DNA from: Pseudomonas nitroreducens
GTDB taxonomy: Bacteria > Pseudomonadota > Gammaproteobacteria > Pseudomonadales > Pseudomonadaceae
Length of the DNA: 64,000 bases
Reading direction: 5' to 3'
NCBI RefSeq assembly: GCF_024170165.1
Contig: NZ_JALJXP010000009.1
Coordinates: forward strand, 186,001-250,000
Part shown: positions 57,480-64,000 of the stretch, one piece after another
Numbering within the stretch: the stretch's first letter is position 1
How the letters are laid out: the number at the start of each line of letters is the position of its first letter
Position numbers and translations under genes: made by a program
The notes under the pieces: generated by a model
Databases searched by the model: none
What the model was told of the DNA's origin: nothing
Seen by the model: the letters and a program-made list of their open reading frames with translations, nothing else

Positions 57480-57812
57480 TCAAGCGTGCGGACGCAGCTC
57501 GGTGCTGAGGCCGGCCTGGGCAATCGTTGCAATCGCCTCTTCGCGTGCGGCCTCGGAGTCGTACAGCTTGCTGGTCAGCAGTTCTGCACCGGTGTTATCG
57601 CGGATCACGAAGAAATTCTTGCCGCCGGGGGCCATCTGGCGCTTGTAGCGCTCGACGGCCGCACAGGAGCTGCGGAGGCTGTTGATCGCCTGCTCGGCTG
57701 CCTCCTGTGTGGGGTAGGCCAGAGTTTCCAGCAGAGTACCGTGGGCAGAGTTCTTGAGCAGAACGCGACGGTTGCCGCTGCTGAGTTCCTTGATTTCATA
57801 CCAGCCGGGCAT
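57480..57812 (-). CDS. YegP-like DUF1508 protein
   Basis: A 110-residue protein with two tandem DUF1508 repeats: WYEIKELSSGNRRVLLKNSA... and FFVIRDNTGAELLTSKLYDS..., each a small beta-beta-beta-alpha unit ending in an EAAE/EAAR helix. ATG 57812 has GGAG five to six bases upstream, whereas ATG 57824 overlaps that site. The family is found widely in bacteria and its function is unknown. It is a monocistronic unit ending at the bidirectional terminator. Confidence 0.87.
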   Translation of the reverse strand: MPGWYEIKELSSGNRRVLLKNSAHGTLLETLAYPTQEAAEQAINSLRSSCAAVERYKRQMAPGGKNFFVIRDNTGAELLTSKLYDSEAAREEAIATIAQAGLSTELRPHA

Positions 57813-57841
57813 GTGTAGCTCCATATAACCGGTGTCAACGT

Positions 57842-57861
57842 CCTGTGGGTAGTCCCACAGG
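57842..57861. promoter_or_regulatory. Perfect inverted repeat upstream of yegP-like gene
   Basis: CCTGTGGG / CCCACAGG with a 4-base centre (TAGT) lies 30 bp before the yegP-like ATG. No T run follows on either strand, so an operator or 5'-UTR hairpin is more likely than a terminator. A second short repeat, ATAGGA-AAAG-TCCTAT, lies at 57900-57915. Confidence 0.45.
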
Positions 57862-57960
57862 GTGACAGGCCAGTTTAGGAGGACAGGCGTTCTAATTGCA
57901 TAGGAAAAGTCCTATTAATCATGGGGTTACTGTATCAATTTGTCTCAGAATCAGCCTGTC

Positions 57961-59226
57961 TCAGAACGTCGCCTTGACCTGCAGGCCGAGCAGCAGGGCG
58001 TTGTCGATGTCCTGGCCGGAGAAGGCGCCGGGCTCGATGACGTACTGCAGGTCTGGGCGCAAGGTCAGCCAGGGTGTGGCCTGGTAGCCGTAGCTCAGTT
58101 CGATCAGTTGTTCGCCGCTGTCCAGGTTGGGGAAGGTCTCGCCATTGGCAACGGCGTTGTCTTCCTGCACCTCGCGGCTGCGCGGGTTCAGTACGGCGCG
58201 GCCGTAGCCGAAGGCGAGGGTATCTTTCGGACGGCCGTCGAAGGGCTTGTAGAGCACCACGCCGGCGCCATACCACTTGGTGAACGGCGAGGCGGCGCTG
58301 CTCGCGGCCGAGGCCTGGCCGAACAGGTGCAGGCTGCGACCTTTCGAAGCCGGGTCGTTCCACACGGCCTGGTCCACCAGCAGGTAATGGCCGCTGCGGC
58401 CGGAGACTTCCTTATCGCTGCCGATACGCTGCACGTCGGAGCTGTCGTAATACCAGCCCAGCTTGTACTCGCCGGGCAGCTCGCCCTGTGGCTTGTAGAC
58501 CAGCTCGATGGGCACCACGGTGCCGGTGGTGTGCTTGGGCGTGAGGTGCCAGGCGCGGCTGGAGTTGCCGTTGCTCTCCGGGTCGACGTTGAAGGCGGCG
58601 ATACGCAGCTGCCAGTCGGGCGCGAAGCTGTATTTCACCCGCGCACCGAGATGCGCGTTGGGGTAGTTGGTCCAGCCGCTGCCGCCGGACATGTTCAGCG
58701 GGTGGCCGCAGAAGCCGGCGTTCATGAAGTTGCAGAGGATGCCGCTGTCCAGCCCGCCGACATCGTTGCCCATGGCCATGTAGCCGAGTTTGAGGTTCAC
58801 GGCCTGGCTCAGGTCGCGCTCGTAGCTCAGTTCGGTCAGGCGGGTGTAGAGGCCGCCGTAGTTTTCCTGCACCGGCAGGCGGTTGCCCACCAGGTCCTCG
58901 GAGGCGCTGTTGCCGCGACGGTCGTTGATGGTCAGCTGGACCTTGCCGCCGTTGTCCAGGCCGTAGAGTTTCGACAGGTCGAACTGCACGCCCAGCTTGA
59001 TGTTCTGCGAGTAGCGCGCCGAGCGGTGCAGGCCGCCGTGGGCGTTGTAGGCGGTCTCGCCGCTGTAGTCGCCGCTGAACCTGACGCCATCCTGTTCCAG
59101 CTGGTGGCGCAGGCCGCCCCAGTCGCCGGTCAGGGTGTTTCTTTCGAGCAGGCCTTCTTCGGCCAGCGCAGGCAGCGAGGCGACGCACAGCAGCAGGCCG
59201 GGCGTAAGGCGAAGGGAAGTGCGCAT
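57961..59226 (-). CDS. oprB: Carbohydrate-selective porin OprB family
   Basis: A 421-residue OprB-type porin: signal peptide (LRLTPGLLLCVASLPALA), the N-terminal family hallmark TLTGDWGGLRHQLEQDGVRF, many beta strands, and a terminal FSGQDIDNALLLGLQVKATF with the C-terminal Phe. It lets sugars, particularly glucose, across the outer membrane. It lies directly downstream of gcd, as PA2291 does in P. aeruginosa, and so would feed glucose to periplasmic oxidation. ATG 59226 begins the signal peptide. Confidence 0.88.
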   Translation of the reverse strand: MRTSLRLTPGLLLCVASLPALAEEGLLERNTLTGDWGGLRHQLEQDGVRFSGDYSGETAYNAHGGLHRSARYSQNIKLGVQFDLSKLYGLDNGGKVQLTINDRRGNSASEDLVGNRLPVQENYGGLYTRLTELSYERDLSQAVNLKLGYMAMGNDVGGLDSGILCNFMNAGFCGHPLNMSGGSGWTNYPNAHLGARVKYSFAPDWQLRIAAFNVDPESNGNSSRAWHLTPKHTTGTVVPIELVYKPQGELPGEYKLGWYYDSSDVQRIGSDKEVSGRSGHYLLVDQAVWNDPASKGRSLHLFGQASAASSAASPFTKWYGAGVVLYKPFDGRPKDTLAFGYGRAVLNPRSREVQEDNAVANGETFPNLDSGEQLIELSYGYQATPWLTLRPDLQYVIEPGAFSGQDIDNALLLGLQVKATF

Positions 59227-59251
59227 GGGGTTTCCTGAGCTTGAAGCGAAT

Positions 59252-59309
59252 AAAAAAAGGCGCGGTGGTAGTGCCGCGCCGGAAGGAGGCGCCCGCACGA
59301 GGCGGGCGC
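59252..59309 (-). terminator. Tandem hairpins between gcd and oprB
   Basis: Two stem-loops lie in the gcd-oprB gap: GCGCCCGC/GCGGGCGC (59289-59296 with 59302-59309) and GGCGCGG/CCGCGCC (59259-59265 with 59274-59280). Read on the minus strand, the second is followed by seven T residues and then, after about 25 bp, the oprB start. This looks like a terminator for gcd placed so close to oprB that the two genes may be partly uncoupled. Confidence 0.75.
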
Positions 59310-59333
59310 GATGGGAGAGTTACGCGGGGTGGC

Positions 59334-61760
59334 TCACTGCTTGTCGGGCAGGGCGTAGGCCATCACGTAGTCGCCGCGGTCGGTGGACTGGCGTGCGCCG
59401 CCGGCGGTGATGACGATGAACTGCTTGCCGGTCCTGGGCGACACATAGGTCATCGGGCCGCCCTGGCTGCCGACGGGCAGGCGGGCCTTCCAGATTTCCT
59501 CGCCGTTGCCGCTGTCGTAGGCGCGCAGGTAGAAGTCCTGGGTGCCGGCGATGAACACCAGGCCGCCCTGGGTGGACAGCGTGCCGCCGAGGGTCGGCAG
59601 GCCGATGGGGATCGGCAGGTGCATGCGGATGCCCAGCGGGCCGGTGTCTTCCACGGTGCCCACCGGAACCTGCCAGGCCACCTGGCGGGTCTTCATGTCG
59701 ATGGCGGTGAGGGTGCCGAACGGCGGCGCCTGGCAAGGGATGCCGGCCACCGAGAGGAAGCGGTTCTTGTTCACCGCGTAGGGCGTGCCCTTGAGCGGCA
59801 CGGCGCCCATGCCGGTGTTCAGCGCTTCGCCGCCGCCGGCCGCCGCGCCCTGGTTGGCCGAGGGGATCATCTGGATCCACAGGCCCAGGCGCATGTCGTT
59901 GACGAAGATGAAACCGTGCACCGGGTCGGTGGAGAGACTGCCCCAGTTCATGCCGCCCAGGGAGCCGGGGAAGCTCAGCGACAGGTCGGTGCCCGGTGCG
60001 GTGTAGAGGCCGTCGTAGCGCATCTTCTTGAAGTCGATGCGGCACAGCAACTGGTCATAGGGCGTGGCGCCCCACATGTCCGACTCGGTGAGGGTCTGCG
60101 CACCGATCTGCGGCATGCCGACGGATTTCGGCTGGGTCGGCGAGTAGGGCTCGTTGGGAATGTTGCTCGGCTTGACCGGTACATCCTTCACTTCGGTGAG
60201 CGGCTGGCCGGTGGCGCGGTCGAGCACGTAGATCTGCCCGGCCTTGGTGCCGATCACCACGGCCGGCACGGTCTTGCCGTCGTCCCGGGTGAAGTCGATC
60301 AGGCTCGGCTGCATCGGCAGGTCGAAGTCCCAGAGGTCGTTGTGCACGGTCTGGTAGACCCACTTCTCGGCGCCGGTGCTGGCGTCCAGGGCGAGGATCG
60401 AGGCGCCGTAGGTGTGGTCGAGCTTGCTGCGTTCCACGCCATAGATATCGGTGGAGGAGCTGCCCATGGGCAGGAAGACGGTGTTCATCGCCGGGTCGTA
60501 GGACATCGGCGCCCAGCTGTTGGGGGTGCTGCGCACGTAGGTCCTGCCGTCCGCCGGGGCCTGCTTGTCCTCCGGGTTGCCCGGATCGAAGGCCCAGCGC
60601 ATGGCTCCGGTGATGACGTCGAAGCCGCGGATCACGCCGCCGGGCATATCGGTCTGAACGTTGTCCGCGACGCGGCCGTCGACCACCACGGTGGTACCGG
60701 CCATCAGCGGGGCGGAGGAGAGCTGGTAGTAGGAATCGGGCACGTCACCCAGGCCGGCCTTCAGATCCACCTGGCCGTTGTTGCCGAAGCCCTGGCAGAA
60801 CTCGCCGGTGTCGGCGTCCACCGCGATCAGGCGCGCGTCAATGGTGTTGGTCAGCAGGCGACGCTGGCAGTTGGCACCTGCCGGCACGCTGGCGGCGATG
60901 ACCTGCGAGCTGTTCGGCTGGGTCGGCTGGGCGATCTGTTGGGTGGCATCGAAATAGGCCATGCCACGGCAGCGCTGCCAGACCTTGGACTGGGCGTTGA
61001 TCTCGTTCTTCCAGAGTTCCTTGCCGGTGTCCGCGTCGAGGGCGATCAGGTTGTTGTGCGGGGTGCAGATGAACACCTTGTCGCCAACCTGCAGCGGGGT
61101 GAGCTGGTCTTCCGCGCCGTTGCCGTCGCTGATCGCCACGTCGCCGGTGTGGTAGGTCCAGGCCACCTTGAGCTGGTCGACGTTGCCGCGGTTGATCTGG
61201 TCCAGCGCGGCGAAGCGGCTGCCGCCCTCGGTGTTGCCGTAGTGGGCCCAGTCCTTCTGTGCGTGCGCCGGGTCGACGGGAGTCAGGCCAGGACCCTTGC
61301 CGGTGGGCGCAACGCTGGGGTGGGCGACGAACATGTTGCCGGCGGCGATCACCACCAGCACTGCCAGCACGCCGGCGATGCCGTATGCACCGCGACCAGC
61401 TTCGCGGCCGGCGGGGCGCGCCAGCAGCGGGTAGACCAGCGCAACGACCACGCCAATCGCGCTGAACATGAACAGGCGCGAGAACAGTGGCCAGAACACC
61501 AGGCCGGTGTCGGCCACGGCCCAGACCGCGGTGGCCACCAGGAAGGCGGCGAACAGCCAGGCGCCGGCCGGCTTGCGAAGGGCGATCAGCAGGCCGGATA
61601 CGGCCATGGCCAGACCGCCGATGAGGAAGTACCAGGAACCGCCGAGGCTGACCAGGCGGATGCCGCCGGCGGCCAGGGCGAGGCCGAGGAGGGCGATGAC
61701 CACGCCCAGGCCGAGGAGGATGAAAGTGCTCACGCGGGAGGCGCGCTGTACCGGTTTCAT
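59334..61760 (-). CDS. gcd: Membrane-bound PQQ-dependent glucose dehydrogenase
   Basis: An 808-residue quinoprotein. Five N-terminal membrane helices (about 10-140) are followed by a periplasmic eight-bladed PQQ propeller with repeated tryptophan-docking segments (LDADTGKELWKNEINAQSKV, LDASTGAEKWVYQT, DSGNGEEIWKARLP) and the conserved GGMNWGSLSTDPVHGFIFVN. It oxidises D-glucose to gluconolactone in the periplasm and passes electrons to ubiquinone. ATG 61760 is chosen over a GTG five codons earlier. Length fits Gcd of P. aeruginosa (about 800). The operator-like sequence at 61811-61826 lies 51 bp upstream. Confidence 0.93.
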   Translation of the reverse strand: MKPVQRASRVSTFILLGLGVVIALLGLALAAGGIRLVSLGGSWYFLIGGLAMAVSGLLIALRKPAGAWLFAAFLVATAVWAVADTGLVFWPLFSRLFMFSAIGVVVALVYPLLARPAGREAGRGAYGIAGVLAVLVVIAAGNMFVAHPSVAPTGKGPGLTPVDPAHAQKDWAHYGNTEGGSRFAALDQINRGNVDQLKVAWTYHTGDVAISDGNGAEDQLTPLQVGDKVFICTPHNNLIALDADTGKELWKNEINAQSKVWQRCRGMAYFDATQQIAQPTQPNSSQVIAASVPAGANCQRRLLTNTIDARLIAVDADTGEFCQGFGNNGQVDLKAGLGDVPDSYYQLSSAPLMAGTTVVVDGRVADNVQTDMPGGVIRGFDVITGAMRWAFDPGNPEDKQAPADGRTYVRSTPNSWAPMSYDPAMNTVFLPMGSSSTDIYGVERSKLDHTYGASILALDASTGAEKWVYQTVHNDLWDFDLPMQPSLIDFTRDDGKTVPAVVIGTKAGQIYVLDRATGQPLTEVKDVPVKPSNIPNEPYSPTQPKSVGMPQIGAQTLTESDMWGATPYDQLLCRIDFKKMRYDGLYTAPGTDLSLSFPGSLGGMNWGSLSTDPVHGFIFVNDMRLGLWIQMIPSANQGAAAGGGEALNTGMGAVPLKGTPYAVNKNRFLSVAGIPCQAPPFGTLTAIDMKTRQVAWQVPVGTVEDTGPLGIRMHLPIPIGLPTLGGTLSTQGGLVFIAGTQDFYLRAYDSGNGEEIWKARLPVGSQGGPMTYVSPRTGKQFIVITAGGARQSTDRGDYVMAYALPDKQ

Positions 61761-61970
61761 ACAGAAGGTTCTCACTGTTGGATTCGCCGATTATACTCTT
61801 AGCAAGCTAATTAACTAGATAGTACAAACGTCGAAGTTAAAAAACCGGATGAATGAAATAGCCTCTCGCACGCTCATTTTCCGCAACATCCCGACCGATC
61901 AACCCTCTGTGCAGAGGCTGCCGAGACTGGCAGCATCGCTGCTCGGTCCTACAGAAGAATCCTAGCCGCC
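61761..61970. promoter_or_regulatory. Divergent gcd / TonB-receptor control region
   Basis: A 210-bp AT-rich gap between gcd (minus) and the receptor gene (plus). TTAACTAGATAGTACA at 61811-61826 shares 13 of 16 bases with the quiC site at 36676-36691, so a TetR-type protein may act here. No coding frame is seen. Confidence 0.4.
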
Positions 61971-64000
61971 GTGCCTGTCTCCCGCTCCGCTGTGCCCGCC
62001 CGACTCAAACTGCTGCCGCTGCTGATCTGCGGCGTCGCCCACGGCCAACTGGCCCGCGCCGCTGACTCGCAGAGCGCCGAGGAAGCGCTGGCCGCGCCCA
62101 TGGTGGTGACGGGTGCCTATGCGCCGGTGTCGAGCTTCGATTTGCCGTTCTCCATCGATACCGTGCAGCAGCCGCAGCTCAGCGACGGCCAGCTCGGCGT
62201 CAATGCCTCCGAAGTGCTGCAGCGGGTGCCCGGCCTGGTGGTGCAGAACCGCCAGAACTACGCCCAGGATCTGCAGATATCCTCCCGTGGTTATGGCGCG
62301 CGCTCGGCCTTCGGCATTCGCGGGCTGAAGCTGCTCAGCGACGGCATCCCCGCCAGCACACCGGACGGCCAGGGCCAGGCGGCAACGCTGAACCTCGATG
62401 TCGCCGACCGCATCGAAGTGCTGCGCGGCCCGGCCTCGACGCTGTACGGCAGCAACAGCGGCGGGGTGATCCAGATGTTCTCCCGCGACGGCTACGGCCC
62501 GCCCAAGGTTGGCGCGGAAACCACCTTCGGCAGCGACGGCTTCAACAAGAACCACCTGTATGCCGAGGGCGGCACCGACCAGGCCGGGTTCCTGCTCGAT
62601 GCTTCGCGCATGGACACCGATGGCTACCGTGACCACAGCGCTGCGCGCCGCGACCAGACCTTCGCCAAGCTCAATTTCAAGCCCGACGAAGACAGCCGCC
62701 TGGCGCTGATCTACAGCAGCCTGGAGCAGAACAACACGCAGGACCCGCTGGGCCAGACCTGGGATGCCTATAAGCACGACCCGCGCTCCGTGGCGCCGGC
62801 TGCCGAGCTGTACAACACGCGCAAGAGCATCGACCACCAGCAGTTGGGCATGAACTACGAGCGCTACTTCGGTGACGCGACACTGCAGTTCAACCTCTAC
62901 GCCGGCCAGCGCAGCGTAGTGCAGTACCTGTCGATCCCGCGGGGCGTGGTTTCCAACGCCCAGCGCGGTGGCGGCGTGGTGGATTTCGACCGCGAATTCC
63001 ACGGCGGCACCCTGCGCTGGATCCAGCCGGTGCACGGCGTGCCGGGCGAGCTGACCGTCACCACCGGGGTGGACTACGACCGCAGCGAGGATGACCGCAA
63101 GGGCTTCCAGAACTTCAGCGGCGACCAGCTGGGCGTGAAGGGCGAGCTGCGGCGCAACGAGAACGACATCGCCACCAGCCTCGACCCTTATGTGCAGGCG
63201 CGCTGGGAGCTGGGCAACTGGACCTTCGACGCCGGCCTGCGGCACAGCACGATGAAGATGGAAGTGGATGACCACTACCTGGCCAACGGCGATTCCAGCG
63301 GCTCGAAGAAGTACCAGCAGAACAACCCGTCGCTCTCGCTGATGTACGCCTTTACCCCCGAGCTGCACGGCTACGTCAGCGCCGGCAAGGGCTTCGAGAC
63401 CCCGACCCAGGCCGAGATGGCCTACGCGCCGGGCCTGGCCGAGAGCTTCAACTTCGGCCTCGACCCGGCCACCAGCACCCAGTACGAGATCGGCCTGAAG
63501 GCCAGGGTCGCGGGTAGTACGCGGGTCAACGCGGCGATCTTCGAGATTCGCACCGATGACGAGATCGTCGTCGCCAGCTCCACCGACGGCCGCACCAGCT
63601 ACCAGAATGCTGGCAGGACCCTGCGCCGGGGCTTCGAGCTGGGCGTGCAGAGCGACCTCTCCGAGCACTGGCAGGCCAACCTGGCCTACACCCGCCTGGA
63701 CGCCACCTACGACGAGGACTTCGTCGAGAGCGGCAGCACCATCGAGAAGGGCAATCACCTTCCCGGCGTGCCTGGCAGCAGCCTGTTCGGCGAGCTGGTG
63801 TGGAAGCCGCAGGACGGCATCAGCATGGGCTTCGAAGGCCAGTACCGCAGCAAGGTGTATGTCGAGGACAGCAACGAGGACAAACCGGCGCCCAGTTACG
63901 CGGTGTTCAACTGGCGCACCCGCTTCGAGCAGCACGTCGGGCCCTGGACCTTCCACCAGCTGGTGCGCCTGGACAACCTGCTGGATCGCCAGTACGTCGG
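61971..64000 (+). CDS. TonB-dependent outer-membrane receptor, 3' end beyond window
   Basis: An open frame of 676 codons that runs off the window end, starting GTG 61971. A signal-like segment (KLLPLLICGVAHGQLARAA) is followed by a TonB-box-like AAPMVVTGA, a plug domain (SSRGYGARSAFGIRGLKLL, RIEVLRGPASTLYGSNSGG) and barrel strands to the end (VRLDNLLDRQYVG). It is divergent from gcd, matching PA2289 next to gcd in P. aeruginosa. The ligand is unknown; regulation alongside glucose oxidation suggests a sugar-linked or metal/PQQ-linked compound (inference). The start is weak and could be slightly different. Confidence 0.82.
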   Translation, partial: MPVSRSAVPARLKLLPLLICGVAHGQLARAADSQSAEEALAAPMVVTGAYAPVSSFDLPFSIDTVQQPQLSDGQLGVNASEVLQRVPGLVVQNRQNYAQDLQISSRGYGARSAFGIRGLKLLSDGIPASTPDGQGQAATLNLDVADRIEVLRGPASTLYGSNSGGVIQMFSRDGYGPPKVGAETTFGSDGFNKNHLYAEGGTDQAGFLLDASRMDTDGYRDHSAARRDQTFAKLNFKPDEDSRLALIYSSLEQNNTQDPLGQTWDAYKHDPRSVAPAAELYNTRKSIDHQQLGMNYERYFGDATLQFNLYAGQRSVVQYLSIPRGVVSNAQRGGGVVDFDREFHGGTLRWIQPVHGVPGELTVTTGVDYDRSEDDRKGFQNFSGDQLGVKGELRRNENDIATSLDPYVQARWELGNWTFDAGLRHSTMKMEVDDHYLANGDSSGSKKYQQNNPSLSLMYAFTPELHGYVSAGKGFETPTQAEMAYAPGLAESFNFGLDPATSTQYEIGLKARVAGSTRVNAAIFEIRTDDEIVVASSTDGRTSYQNAGRTLRRGFELGVQSDLSEHWQANLAYTRLDATYDEDFVESGSTIEKGNHLPGVPGSSLFGELVWKPQDGISMGFEGQYRSKVYVEDSNEDKPAPSYAVFNWRTRFEQHVGPWTFHQLVRLDNLLDRQYV

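Noticed and set aside
59241-61802. Long plus-strand open frame (853 codons) opposite gcd
   Set aside because: Antisense shadow of a high-GC gene; no domain, no start signal, while gcd on the other strand is unmistakable.
61962-63956. Long minus-strand open frame opposite the TonB receptor
   Set aside because: Antisense to a frame with clear plug and barrel motifs; composition is shadow-like.

Overview
The window is high-GC, gene-dense DNA that reads as a Pseudomonas chromosome, most likely the P. aeruginosa / citronellolis / nitroreducens lineage. The main reasons are the pqqH-ercA-ercS edge, a complete bkdR-bkdA1-bkdA2-bkdB-lpdV locus, a quinate/shikimate locus in the P. aeruginosa PA0241-PA0245 order, the oprB-gcd-TonB receptor order, and Pseudomonas-type REP sequences. 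No rRNA, tRNA, CRISPR array, prophage or insertion sequence was seen. All identifications come from reading motifs and gene order; no database search was run.

Layout. 1-3.1 kb: end of a PQQ-associated peptidase, then ercA and ercS of the ethanol-oxidation signalling system. 3.1-14.0 kb: a signalling block with four further histidine kinases around a CheR/CheB pair that has no CheA, CheW or receptor. 14.1-14.7 kb: two small unknown genes. 14.9-25.1 kb: a probable catabolic island (acyl-CoA ligase, acyl-CoA dehydrogenase, MFS transporter, LysR, DUF1302 barrel, DUF1329 protein, two DUF202 proteins, second LysR). 25.1-31.1 kb: diguanylate cyclase, sodium:solute symporter, DedA protein, DyP peroxidase, secreted cupin. 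31.3-34.9 kb: three-subunit membrane FAD dehydrogenase (Tat-type small subunit, GMC flavoprotein with a probable Fe-S cysteine cluster, triheme cytochrome c). 34.9-40.9 kb: quinate/shikimate use (MFS, quiC, TetR, shikimate dehydrogenase, aroQ). 41.2-47.0 kb: branched-chain keto acid dehydrogenase and its Lrp-type activator. 47.2-52.2 kb: AraC regulator, DUF2790 protein, chemoreceptor, outer-membrane barrel. 52.5-57.1 kb: AraC regulator, small-molecule kinase, class III PLP enzyme and amine permease, best read as an amino-alcohol kinase/phospho-lyase pathway. 57.5-64 kb: YegP, OprB porin, PQQ glucose dehydrogenase and a TonB-dependent receptor cut by the window end.

How the genes fit together. 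Much of the window concerns taking up and oxidising unusual carbon sources. Periplasmic oxidation is represented by gcd and the FAD dehydrogenase, and the pqqH-ercA-ercS edge belongs to the PQQ/ethanol system. Several clusters pair a transporter and porin-like protein with a dedicated regulator. The clearest new observations are a shared operator-like sequence upstream of quiC and of aroQ (13/16 identical, same orientation), the CheR/CheB kinase block without CheA, and the putative amino-alcohol kinase/phospho-lyase operon.
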